From assembly GCF_039524395.1 (NCBI RefSeq), contig NZ_BAAAGO010000008.1: DNA of 64,000 nt; one strand, given 5' to 3'. The notes under the pieces are model-generated. The model searched no databases. It was given only the letters and a program-made list of their open reading frames with translations, and was not told the origin of the DNA. This DNA is from Micropruina glycogenica (GTDB lineage Bacteria > Actinomycetota > Actinomycetes > Propionibacteriales > Propionibacteriaceae). Below are positions 1 to 7,617 of the stretch, in pieces (positions within the stretch are counted from its first letter, which is position 1; each line of letters opens with the position of its first letter). The translations under genes and the position numbers were made by a program.

Positions 1-20
1 CGGTCAGCTTGTCGAAGGGT
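1..20. repeat. Family A dispersed repeat (GTTGAGCTTGTCGAAACC type)
   Basis: A partial copy of the short repeat that recurs in many gaps of this window. A second partial copy lies at about 93-110 (cagcttgtcgagagttg). The 3' end of the decayed minus-strand gene next to it runs into these repeats. The family has no coding content and its function is unknown. Confidence 0.6.
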
Positions 21-1082
21 CACGACCCGCACACGAACAACCGGTCCCACCACCCTGCCAGCTAGCCCCAGGCCAGCCACCACCAACTCTCACAGCTTGT
101 CGAGAGTTGCTGGGCCAGCGCGCTCGTGACCGCGGACGGCACTGCGTCGGCCAGTGGTCGGCCGCGGCGTCGTAGTCGCCGCCGAACGCGGCGATCAGCC
201 GCGCGGCGAGCAGCCGGAACTCGCCCGCGGCTGCGTCCGCATCACAGTGTTGGATCACGACCGTCGCACCGGGCCGGACGGCCGCCCAGTCGGCGGCCCA
301 GTTGGTGACCCGTGCGGACGCTCCCCCGCCCGGCGCCCCGGTGACCAGCACCGGAACCCGCAGCGGTCACAGCGGTTTCGAGTGCTGCGCGGTGCACGGA
401 CAGGCCGAACCGGGCCCGTCCGAACGCGGCGTGAACGGCTGCTGCCCGGACGGCGGCGTCCGGGGTCTGCTCGGGCGGGTGCAGCCGGTCGATCAGGTGC
501 TCGAAGTCGGCCAGCACCCGGCTGCCCAGTTCGTCGGGGCTGCCGTAGTCGGCGACCGGAAAGCCGGAATGGCGCACCCGCTGCCGCAGCGCATCGAGCC
601 TCGCGGCGTTGGTGGGTCGGGCTCGCTGTAGAGCGCCTGATGATCGGACGGCAGCCCGTTCACCCAGGCGGGGTCACGCAGGTAGAAGTAGGCGTGACCG
701 GCGGCGTCGGGGTTGTTCAGCACCCCGTCCGGAATCTCGAGTTCGGTCACCGAGCGGTGCAGGTCGTCGGTGAGCCAGCCGAACCGGGCGGCCAGGTCGG
801 GGTCGACCTCGCCGGGCACCCAGCCGTAGCCCTGGCCCAGCAGCCCGATGAAGTACGGCCGGGTGCGCTCGATCTCGGCCAGGCAGATCGGCAGCACCGC
901 CCCCTCGGCTGCCTGCTCGGTGGTCACGCCCCAGCGCAGGTCGACCTCGCTCCACGCGATGCCGCGCTCTTGGCAGCGCCGGCGCAGCAGCGGGAACACC
1001 GCTTGACCAGCTCGTCACGCTCGGCCTGCATGTCGCGAAACGTCGACGACACGAACACCCTGATCGGGAGGTCGTCGCTCAT
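4..1082 (-). pseudogene. Decayed DUF4062/NACHT (STAND-type) protein
   Basis: Read on the minus strand from the ATG at 1082, the first codons give a DUF4062 N-terminus (VFVSSTFRDMQAERDEL). The frame is lost near 1000, where one base appears missing before the codons for F-P-L-L. A second frame carries the core of DUF4062 (LRWGVTTEQAAEG, RPYFIGLLGQGYGWVP). A third frame takes over near 580 (HSGFPVADYGSPDELG). Another, from about 350, holds a degenerate P-loop, GAPGGGASA, in which the Walker A lysine is gone. The sequence then runs into family A repeats. Intact DUF4062-NACHT proteins are large predicted signalling or conflict ATPases, so this is a truncated, non-functional remnant. Individual frameshifts could be sequencing errors, but the lost Walker lysine and missing C-terminus could not. 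Confidence 0.8.
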
Positions 1083-1124
1083 CTGCGCACCCTACTGCCG
1101 GGCTGTTCGCCACGCCCTGCCACG

Positions 1125-1170
1125 ACAGTGTGAGTTTGGGCGTTGTCTTGCATACCCAGACTCACAGTGT
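1125..1170. repeat. Imperfect inverted repeat between divergent genes
   Basis: The arms acagtgtgagtttggg (1125-1140) and cccagactcacagtgt (1155-1170) pair at 14 of 16 positions around a 14-base loop. The element sits between the minus-strand DUF4062 remnant and the plus-strand aldo/keto reductase, so it is not simply a 3' terminator. It resembles in shape the other long palindromes of this window. Confidence 0.6.
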
Positions 1171-1252
1171 CTTTCGGCGGCGGGTAACGGCAATACCTGG
1201 CAGCGTGATGCCGGGCGGCGCAGAATCGAGGCGACGAGAGAAGGAGAACCCC

Positions 1253-2104
1253 ATGCAATCGGTGACACTCAACAACGGCGTCGAGATGCCGCTGCTCGGC
1301 TTCGGCGTCTTTCAGGTCAACGATCCCGACGAATGCGTGGCGTCGGTGGCGGCTGCGCTGCAGGTGGGCTACCGGCTGCTCGACACCGCGGCGGCCTACG
1401 GCAACGAGGCGGCGGTGGGCCAGGCGATTCGCGAGTCAGGGGTGCCGCGCGAGGAGTTGTTCGTCACCACCAAGTTGTGGGTGCAGGACGCGAGCGAATC
1501 CGCGGCCCTGACCGCCTTCGAGAAATCGCTGGACCTGCTCGGGCTCGACTACCTCGACCTGTACCTGATTCACCAGCCCTACGGCGACTACTACGGCGCC
1601 TGGCGCTCGATGGAGCGCCTGTATGGGCAGGGCCGAGTCAGGGCGATCGGAGTGTCGAACTTCTACCCCGACCGGCTGATCGACCTGACCCTGCACAACG
1701 AGGTGGTGCCCGCGGTGAACCAGATCGAGGTGCACCCGTTCTTTCAGCGCGCCGACTACCAGCAGTTGATGGGCGAGCACGGAGTGCAGATCGAAGCGTG
1801 GGGGCCGTTCGCCGAGGGCCGCAACGGGCTGTTCACCAACGCTGAACTGGCCGCCATCGGCGCGGCACACGGCAAGTCGGTCGCCCAGGTGGTGCTGCGC
1901 TGGCTGATTCAGCGCGGGGTGGTGGCGATACCCAAATCGGTGCGGGCCGACCGCATCGCCGAGAACTTTGACGTGTTCGACTTCACCCTGAGCGAGGCAG
2001 AGATGGCCGCCATCGCGAATCTTGACCTGGGGGCCAGCCAGTTTCTCGACCATCACGACGTGGCCGCGACGCTGCGGTTGAGCGGGTCCAAGATTCACGA
2101 CTGA
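1253..2104 (+). CDS. Aldo/keto reductase (AKR5-like)
   Basis: The 283-residue product is a cytosolic NADPH-dependent reductase of the 2,5-diketo-D-gluconate reductase type. It opens with VTLNNGVEMPLLGFGVFQV and carries the family tetrad: Asp in LLDTAAAYGNE, Tyr in the same motif, Lys in FVTTKLW and His in YLIHQPYG. The cofactor-binding IPKSVRADRI segment lies near the C-terminus. The ATG at 1253 is chosen over upstream in-frame codons because a GAGAAGGAGAA ribosome site lies just before it and the protein then begins exactly where the family begins. The physiological substrate cannot be read from sequence. The gene appears monocistronic; the ArsR-like gene downstream has its own operator-like repeats. 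Confidence 0.9.
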   Translation: MQSVTLNNGVEMPLLGFGVFQVNDPDECVASVAAALQVGYRLLDTAAAYGNEAAVGQAIRESGVPREELFVTTKLWVQDASESAALTAFEKSLDLLGLDYLDLYLIHQPYGDYYGAWRSMERLYGQGRVRAIGVSNFYPDRLIDLTLHNEVVPAVNQIEVHPFFQRADYQQLMGEHGVQIEAWGPFAEGRNGLFTNAELAAIGAAHGKSVAQVVLRWLIQRGVVAIPKSVRADRIAENFDVFDFTLSEAEMAAIANLDLGASQFLDHHDVAATLRLSGSKIHD

Positions 2105-2123
2105 CGGGGCGACCACTGCGACC

Positions 2124-2161
2124 GGCAAGTAGCCACTTGACAGGCAAGTAGCCGCTTGCAT
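2124..2161 (+). promoter_or_regulatory. Tandem operator-like repeat upstream of arsR-like gene
   Basis: Two copies of GGCAAGTAGCCRCTTG repeat with a 19-base period, at 2124-2142 and 2143-2161. The first is itself palindromic (caagt-agcc-acttg). The second copy ends 11 bases before the regulator ATG at 2173. The arrangement suggests two dimer sites for autoregulation by the ArsR-like protein; this is inference from position and symmetry. Confidence 0.55.
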
Positions 2162-2172
2162 AACGTGGCCGC

Positions 2173-2454
2173 ATGGCCGACGTCTACCACGCCCTGGACG
2201 ACGAAACCCGACGGCTGATTCTCGACGAACTGGCTCGCCGCAACGGCCAGAGCCTGTTCGAGCTGTGCAGCGCCTTGACCATGCGGCACGGCATCGGCTC
2301 CACCCGGCAGGCGATCTCACAGCACCTCGCGGTGCTCGAGGCCGCGGGCCTGGTCACGACCGAACGCCGGGGGCGCACCAAACTGCACCACTTCAACCGC
2401 GAACCGCTCGCGGTGATCAACGAACGCTGGCCGCCCGCCGGAAAGGATCTCTGA
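2173..2454 (+). CDS. ArsR-family winged-helix transcriptional regulator
   Basis: A 93-residue protein made of one winged helix-turn-helix domain. It begins with the family's YHALDDETRRLILDELA helix, has a recognition helix around TRQAISQHLAVLEAAGLV and a wing at TERRGRTKLHHF. No cysteine pair or metal-binding motif is visible, so it is probably not a metal sensor. It resembles the SdpR-type regulators that control a neighbouring glyoxalase or SRPBCC gene. Its TGA overlaps the next ATG by one base (TGATG), indicating translational coupling to the VOC gene, and a tandem palindrome lies just upstream. Confidence 0.88.
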   Translation: MADVYHALDDETRRLILDELARRNGQSLFELCSALTMRHGIGSTRQAISQHLAVLEAAGLVTTERRGRTKLHHFNREPLAVINERWPPAGKDL

Positions 2455-2852
2455 TGCGCATTCACCTGACCAGCATCTTCGTCGACGACCAGCGCGCGGC
2501 GCGCACCTTCTACACCGAGGTGCTCGGCTTCGAGGTCCGTCACGAGATTCCGCTGGGCGACGACTTCTGGCTGACCGTGGTGTCACCCGAGGCACCGGAC
2601 GGGCCGGAACTGCTGCTGGAGCCGTCCGGACACCCGGCGGTGAAGCCCTACCGCGACGCGATGCTGGAGGACGGCATACCGCTGGCCCAGTTCACCGTCG
2701 CCGACCTGCAGGCCGAGTACGAGCGACTGACCTCGCTCGGCGTGCTGTTCACCCAACCGCCCACCGACATCGGCACCGCGCACGTCGCCGTCTTCGACGA
2801 CACCTGCGGCAACCTGATTCAACTGGTGGCGATGAAGCCGGCAGCGACCTGA
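2454..2852 (+). CDS. VOC-superfamily (glyoxalase/dioxygenase-like) protein
   Basis: A 132-residue single-chain vicinal oxygen chelate protein, starting MRIHLTSIFVDDQ. Two beta-alpha-beta-beta-beta modules are visible, with the typical AARTFYTEVLGFEV opening and the C-terminal FDDTCGNLIQLV strand whose acidic and polar residues line the metal site in the family. The start overlaps the stop of the ArsR-like gene, so the two form an operon and the VOC protein is the likely regulated target. The substrate is unknown; related proteins act in detoxification or antibiotic resistance. Confidence 0.88.
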   Translation: MRIHLTSIFVDDQRAARTFYTEVLGFEVRHEIPLGDDFWLTVVSPEAPDGPELLLEPSGHPAVKPYRDAMLEDGIPLAQFTVADLQAEYERLTSLGVLFTQPPTDIGTAHVAVFDDTCGNLIQLVAMKPAAT

Positions 2853-2889
2853 GGTTCGGCTGTTGGCCGACTGGCTCGGCGGGGGCAGT

Positions 2890-3744
2890 ATGAAGCCCAT
2901 GACCCTCGGCATCACCGGTGCGACCGGACGACTCGGCGGCCGCATCGCCACCCGGCTCGCGACGGCCGGTGTCGAGCAGCGGCTGCTGGTGCGCGACCCG
3001 TCCCGAGCGCCCGACCTGCCCGGCGCGCGTGTGGTGCAGGCGTCGTACGTTGACACTCCGCAGGTGCGGGCGGCACTCAGCGGCGTGACCACGTTGCTGA
3101 TGGTGTCGGCGTCCGAGAGCGCCGACCGGGTGGCGCAACACCGTGCGTTCATCGACGCTGCGGCTGCGGCCGGGGTGCGCCAGGTGGTGTACATCTCGTT
3201 CTACGGCGCGGCGCCCGACTGCACGTTCACCCTGGGCCGCGACCACCACGCCACCGAGCAGCATCTGTTGGCCAGCGGCCTGGCGTGCACGTTTCTGCGC
3301 GACAACCTGTACGCCGACTTTCTGCCCGCCCTGGCCGGCCCCGACGACGTGATCCGCGGCCCCGCCGGTGACGGACGGGTCGCCGCCGTCGCCCAGCGCG
3401 ACATCGCCGACGCCGCCACCGCGGTGCTGCTCGACCCGACGGCACACGTCGGCGACACGTACGACCTGACCGGCCCCGAAGCGCTCAGCCTGGCCGAGGT
3501 GGCGGCACTGCTGAGCGAGGCCGAGGGACGTCCGGTCAGCTATTACGACGAGACCATCGACGAGGCGTACGCGTCGCGGGCGTCGTACGGCGCCCCCGAC
3601 TGGCAGGTGGACGCCTGGGTGAGCACCTACACCGCGATCGCCTCGGGTGAACTGGCCGGGGTGACCGGCGACGTCGAACGCCTCACCGGGCACCCGGCCA
3701 CGAGCTTCGCCGACCTGCTGTCCGCCGGCGACGCGGCGTACTGA
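2890..3744 (+). CDS. NAD(P)H-binding NmrA/QorB-like oxidoreductase
   Basis: A 284-residue atypical short-chain dehydrogenase-like protein. The Rossmann glycine motif GITGATGRLGGRIA lies at the N-terminus, and the family landmarks RLLVRDPSRAPDLPGARVV and VRQVVYISFYGA follow. The fold resembles NmrA regulators and QorB quinone reductases, where the Tyr-Lys pair of classical SDRs is not conserved. The ATG at 2890 follows a GGGGGCAG stretch; another in-frame ATG at 2899 and upstream codons from 2863 are possible. It precedes a small MmcQ-like gene by three bases, suggesting cotranscription. Confidence 0.85.
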   Translation: MKPMTLGITGATGRLGGRIATRLATAGVEQRLLVRDPSRAPDLPGARVVQASYVDTPQVRAALSGVTTLLMVSASESADRVAQHRAFIDAAAAAGVRQVVYISFYGAAPDCTFTLGRDHHATEQHLLASGLACTFLRDNLYADFLPALAGPDDVIRGPAGDGRVAAVAQRDIADAATAVLLDPTAHVGDTYDLTGPEALSLAEVAALLSEAEGRPVSYYDETIDEAYASRASYGAPDWQVDAWVSTYTAIASGELAGVTGDVERLTGHPATSFADLLSAGDAAY

Positions 3745-3747
3745 GCC

Positions 3748-4158
3748 ATGACTGAGCGGACGGCGACCGAGGCCGACCTTCACCGGGTGGCCCGGGGCAT
3801 GCCGTTCGTCACGGTCGAGCAGGACGGCACCACCCGTCCGATCTATCAGGTGGGCCGCAAGTCGTTCGTGTTCTTTCGCACCCCTCGTCCGGACGCCTTC
3901 GACCCCGTCACCGGTGAGCGCTACGACGATGTGGTGGTGATCTGGGTGGACGGCGAGGCCACCAAGCAGGGGCTGGTGCAAGACCCGAGCACCCCGTTCT
4001 TCACCACCCCGCACTTCGACGGGCACCCCTCGGTGCTGCTGCGGTTGACGCGGGTCGGCGAACTAACCGTGAGCGAACTCACCGAGGTGATCGAGGACGC
4101 CTGGCTGGCCCGGGCGTCCGAACGGCGGCGCACCGATTGGCTGCGCGAGCACGGCTGA
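3748..4158 (+). CDS. MmcQ/YjbR family protein
   Basis: A 136-residue small cytosolic protein with the MmcQ/YjbR (CyaY-like) fold. The C-terminal half carries the typical FFTTPHFDGHPSVLLRL strand and a helix ending EVIEDAWLARA. The family is often annotated as DNA-binding, but its role is not established. The gene begins three bases after the NmrA-like gene stop and is probably cotranscribed with it. Confidence 0.85.
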   Translation: MTERTATEADLHRVARGMPFVTVEQDGTTRPIYQVGRKSFVFFRTPRPDAFDPVTGERYDDVVVIWVDGEATKQGLVQDPSTPFFTTPHFDGHPSVLLRLTRVGELTVSELTEVIEDAWLARASERRRTDWLREHG

Positions 4159-4190
4159 TCGCACCGGCGCAACACGAACGCCCACCCCCC

Positions 4191-4280
4191 CGTTATCCCG
4201 GCGAACGCCGGGATCTCTCCCAACCCAAGCCGGCGAGAAGGTTGCGCTAGAGATCCAGGGCCGAGCGCGGGATGACGAAC
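4191..4280. repeat. Family B REP-like inverted pair
   Basis: One unit, gttatcccggcgaacgccgg, starts at 4192, and an inverted partner (gagatccagggccgagcgcgggatgac in part) lies at about 4250-4276. Each unit contains its own CCGGCGnnCGCCGG palindrome. The pair lies between convergent genes (mmcQ-like and lacZ) and could form a bidirectional terminator-like structure. Confidence 0.7.
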
Positions 4281-4299
4281 TTGAGTCCGACTTTCGCCC

Positions 4300-7200
4300 T
4301 CAATGAACACCCTGGAAGCCGAAGCTGAACACCAACTTCTCACCCGCGGGCAGCCGGTACTGCGGGTGCGTCCTGGCCCCCCAGGAGTCGTCGCCGGCCA
4401 CTCCGCGACGCATCAGCGCCGGACGCACCACCGTGTGGTGAATCGGCGGCAACTCGTTGGGGTGCGTGGCGTTCTCGATCTCGAACGGGGTCCACGGCAG
4501 AGCCGAGAACTCCATACCCCCCGGACAGTCGAAGCGAAGTCCCAGCCCCCGGTCGTCGGTGACGCTCGCCCAGCGCACGCCGGTGTGACTGCCCGCCTCT
4601 TGCGGCCTCACGTACGGCGTCAACTGATCGCGCACCTCGCCGTGGTAGACGCCGAGCCGGGCCCCGCCGCGACGATCGAGGTAGCACTCGTCCGGCCCCT
4701 CGCCGTACCAGGTCAGCCGGTGCAGGTCGGCCGAGGCGGTGAACAGCATGCCGAACTCGGGCGGGTCGCCCAGCCCTTCACCCGGCGTCGCCGTGATCGT
4801 GACGCCCACGTGACCGTCGCCGCCGACCCGGTAGGTCGCCACGCAGCGCCCACCGGGCGTGGTGGGCAGCAGGTAGGTGTAGGTCACCTCGACGGCCCCG
4901 TCGGCCACCCGCACCACGGGCGTGGACGATGGGGTGTCGGGCCTGGCGTAACGGCTGGCCAGCAGCCACTGCCCGTCTTCGAACGGCGCACCCCAGCCCC
5001 GCTCGTTCGAGGTGGGCGCGTGCCAGAAGTTCGGCCTGGGCGGCCCCGCCAGCAACTCGTTGCCACCGTCGGGGGTGAACCCGTAGCGGTACGACACCAG
5101 CCCGCCGTGCAGCTTGCTGAACAGCGCCAAGAAGTGCCGCCCGCGCACGCCGATGTTGTGCAGGCCGTCGATGAGTTCGGGGGTCTCGACAACCTCGACC
5201 GGCGATTTTGTCTCGACGAGCTCGAGTGACGCAGAGACCTCGAACACCCACTGGTCGGACGCGACCTCGTACCCGGCCTGTGCCCACTGCGTCGTTTCAC
5301 GAAGCGTGAACGACACGTCGACGGTGTATTCACCGGGCGTCTCGGGCAGCGCGAACGGCAGTTCGTAGCGAGTCGTGCCACCCGGCGCCACAGCCGTCTC
5401 GACCACTCCCCCGGCCAGCCGGACGCCCTCGCGTGCCAGTTCGACCACGCACTGGTACGCCGACGACTCGGTGAACAGCAGCCGGTTGGTGACGGCGAAG
5501 TCGGTGCGCGTCACTTCGATCGAGAGGCCCTGGTACAGGTACTTCACCTCTTGCACGATCGGCTTGGGCGAATGGTCGGCGAACACGATGCCGTTGGCGC
5601 TGAAGTCGTAGTCGCTGGGGGCCTCGCCGCAGTCGCCGCCGTAGCCGAAATAGCGCACGCCGTAGCGGTCGGTCAGCGCGATCGCCTGGTCGGCGAAGTC
5701 CCAGATGAACCCGCCCTGAAACAGCGGCTCGCGGTAGGCCAGATCGAGATAGGCGTCGACGGCGCCGAACGAGTTGCCCATCGAGTGGGCGTACTCGCAC
5801 AGAATGAACGGCTTGTCGGGGTGTTCGGCGATGAACCGCTCCACCCCGGTGGCCGGGGTGTACATCTGGCTGTACACGTCGGTGGTGTCGGGGTGGCGCG
5901 GGTCGTGGGTGACCCCCTCGTAGTGCACCGGACGCGAATCGTTGGCGCGAAACCAGTCGGCCACGGCCAGAATCGTGCTGCCCCCGTACGACTCGTTGCC
6001 GCACGACCACATCACGACGCAGGGGTGGTTCTTGTCGCGCTGCAGCAGGTTCGCGGCCCGGTCGAGCAGCACCGGCCCCCACTCGTCACGATCGCCGGGC
6101 ACCAGGTCTTCGAGCGTGATGAGGCCTTGAAACAGCCCATCCCACTGCGCGTGCGATTCGAGGTTCATCTCGTCGATCACGTACAGCCCGTATTGGTCGC
6201 ACATCTCGTAGAAGAACGAGTTGTTCGGGTAGTGGCTGGTGCGCACCGCGTTGACGTTGGCCGCCTTGAGCAGCACGAGGTCGGCCTCGGTCTGCTCGCG
6301 CGACATCACGCGGCCCTGCAGCCCGAACTCGTGCCGGTTGACGCCCTTGAACACGATGCGCTCACCATTGATCGTCATCAGGCCGTTCTCGATGCCGAAG
6401 CGCCGCACGCCCACCTGCTGCTCGATCACCTCGGTGAGCTGACCGTCGGCGTTCAGCACCTCGAGCACGAGCCGGTACAGGTGCGGGTCTTCGGCGCTCC
6501 ACAGCCGTGGTTCGGCCAGCGTGATCGACCAGGTGTCGTCGCCGGCCTGGCGCAGGTCGCCGACGCCGTCGAGTCGGGCCCGGACGCTGCCCGTCCCCTC
6601 GATCGCCACACGGACGCCCACCACGGCCGACGCGAGGTCGTCCAACACCTCGGTGGTCACTCGCAGGTCTTCGACGTGCACGGCGGGGCGCCGGTACAGC
6701 ACAACGTCGCGAAAGAGCCCCGAGAACCGGTAGAAGTCCTGGTCTTCGATCCACGACCCGGCGCTCCACTTGAACACCTGCGCGGCCAGCTTGTTCTCGC
6801 CCGGCACCAGCGCGTCGGTGAGGTCGAATTCCGAGGGGGTGAACGAGTCGGCGCCGAAGCCGATGTAGTGCCCGTTGAGCCACACCGCGACGGCACTCTC
6901 GGCACCCTTGAACGACACGCTGAGCCGCTCACCCTCGGCGAGGGGGTGGCCGAGTGTGAACCAGGTGACGTAGCTGCCCACCGGGTTGTACCGCTGCGGC
7001 ACCTGACCCGGCCGCACGTTCTCGTGCCCGTCCCACGGGTACTGCACGTTGACGTACTGCGGCCGGTCGTAGCCCTGCAACTGGATGTGCCCGGGCACGG
7101 CGATGTCGGCCCAGCCCGAGGTGTCGAAGTCGACGGCCTCGAAACCCGACGGCACGGCTGCGGGGTTCTTGGCGTAGTGGAACTTCCACAGCCCGTTGAG

Positions 7201-7407
7201 GTTCTGTTCGAAGCTACTGACTGCGGCGGCGGCCTCGGCACTGGACGCGAACCAGCGGTGGTCGGAATGCGGCGCCAACCGGTTGTGGGCGAAGAAGGTG
7301 GGGTCTGCGATTCGGGCGGAATCGAAGCCATCTCGACGAGCTCGATCAGCGGCAGGCAACTCTGGTCGCTGATCGAGCTTGTCGAGATCCTGTTGGGTTG
7401 AGGTCAC
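4300..7407 (-). CDS. lacZ: Beta-galactosidase, GH2 family (LacZ type)
   Basis: The 1035-residue product hydrolyses beta-D-galactosides such as lactose. Length and domain order match long LacZ enzymes: jelly-roll sugar-binding domain, Ig-like domains, TIM barrel, and the C-terminal beta-galactosidase small-chain domain. The acid/base Glu472 lies in WSCGNESYGG and the nucleophile Glu538 in ILCEYAHSMGNS. No signal peptide is present. The GTG start at 7407 overlaps the TGA of a sugar-permease remnant (GTGA), which supports this start. The first 30 or so residues (containing LDKLDQRPELP) are encoded by a family A repeat; the conserved protein begins near DPTFFAHNRLAPHSD. LacI and candidate operators lie upstream. 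Confidence 0.93.
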   Translation of the reverse strand: MTSTQQDLDKLDQRPELPAADRARRDGFDSARIADPTFFAHNRLAPHSDHRWFASSAEAAAAVSSFEQNLNGLWKFHYAKNPAAVPSGFEAVDFDTSGWADIAVPGHIQLQGYDRPQYVNVQYPWDGHENVRPGQVPQRYNPVGSYVTWFTLGHPLAEGERLSVSFKGAESAVAVWLNGHYIGFGADSFTPSEFDLTDALVPGENKLAAQVFKWSAGSWIEDQDFYRFSGLFRDVVLYRRPAVHVEDLRVTTEVLDDLASAVVGVRVAIEGTGSVRARLDGVGDLRQAGDDTWSITLAEPRLWSAEDPHLYRLVLEVLNADGQLTEVIEQQVGVRRFGIENGLMTINGERIVFKGVNRHEFGLQGRVMSREQTEADLVLLKAANVNAVRTSHYPNNSFFYEMCDQYGLYVIDEMNLESHAQWDGLFQGLITLEDLVPGDRDEWGPVLLDRAANLLQRDKNHPCVVMWSCGNESYGGSTILAVADWFRANDSRPVHYEGVTHDPRHPDTTDVYSQMYTPATGVERFIAEHPDKPFILCEYAHSMGNSFGAVDAYLDLAYREPLFQGGFIWDFADQAIALTDRYGVRYFGYGGDCGEAPSDYDFSANGIVFADHSPKPIVQEVKYLYQGLSIEVTRTDFAVTNRLLFTESSAYQCVVELAREGVRLAGGVVETAVAPGGTTRYELPFALPETPGEYTVDVSFTLRETTQWAQAGYEVASDQWVFEVSASLELVETKSPVEVVETPELIDGLHNIGVRGRHFLALFSKLHGGLVSYRYGFTPDGGNELLAGPPRPNFWHAPTSNERGWGAPFEDGQWLLASRYARPDTPSSTPVVRVADGAVEVTYTYLLPTTPGGRCVATYRVGGDGHVGVTITATPGEGLGDPPEFGMLFTASADLHRLTWYGEGPDECYLDRRGGARLGVYHGEVRDQLTPYVRPQEAGSHTGVRWASVTDDRGLGLRFDCPGGMEFSALPWTPFEIENATHPNELPPIHHTVVRPALMRRGVAGDDSWGARTHPQYRLPAGEKLVFSFGFQGVH
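7331..7395. repeat. Family A repeat inside the 5' end of lacZ
   Basis: The stretch holds tctcgacgagctcgatcagcgg and, further on, gctgatcgagcttgtcgagatcc, two facing family A copies. Read on the lacZ strand they encode the non-conserved N-terminal residues around LDKLDQRP. Elsewhere in the window this repeat is intergenic. Confidence 0.7.
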
Positions 7408-7514
7408 TTGATGGCTCCTGTGATTCCTTGGGCGAAACTGCGCTGCAGCACGAGGAAGATCACCATCGTGGGCAGCCGGGTCAGCATCGTCGCCCTGCGG
7501 GTCGAATGTTGACG
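7404..7514 (-). pseudogene. C-terminal remnant of a carbohydrate ABC transporter permease
   Basis: The minus-strand frame ending at the TGA at 7404-7406 reads LPTMVIFLVLQRSFAQGITG then AIK and stop. This is the signature C-terminus of MalG/LacG-type sugar permeases, whose last transmembrane helix is usually followed by a short tail rich in Gly and Ala. An in-frame stop lies about 36 codons upstream, so the rest of the gene is gone. The TGA overlaps the lacZ GTG, the layout expected of a former transporter-lacZ operon. The remnant is too short to function. Confidence 0.75.
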
Positions 7515-7590
7515 TTAACTTAGCAGGCTGCCCCGCGTTCGTCAGCAGGCTTCGGTTTAGAACAGGTAACGGATGTTTACGTCACCAAAC
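7508..7590. promoter_or_regulatory. Two candidate LacI-type operators
   Basis: GTTGACGTTAAC at 7508-7519 is palindromic at 10 of 12 positions around ACGT. TGTTTACGTCACCAA at 7574-7588 shares the TGTT-n-ACGT core. Both match the general form of operators bound by LacI-family sugar regulators. They lie in the divergent gap between the truncated permease/lacZ transcript and the lacI gene, and so could control both. No binding data can be read from sequence. Confidence 0.5.
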
Positions 7591-7617
7591 ACGGATGCGA
7601 TGCGCTACAGTCACGCC

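Noticed and set aside
154..1845. Long plus-strand reading frame at the left edge
   Set aside because: It crosses the decayed DUF4062 gene antisense and then overlaps the aldo/keto reductase in another frame; composition is typical of shadow frames.
5551..7401. Long plus-strand reading frame opposite lacZ
   Set aside because: It is the GC-rich mirror of a clear GH2 enzyme, without any recognisable protein motif. The same holds for long frames opposite phoA (17232-18707), recQ (44066-46129) and the M3 peptidase (50985-53243).
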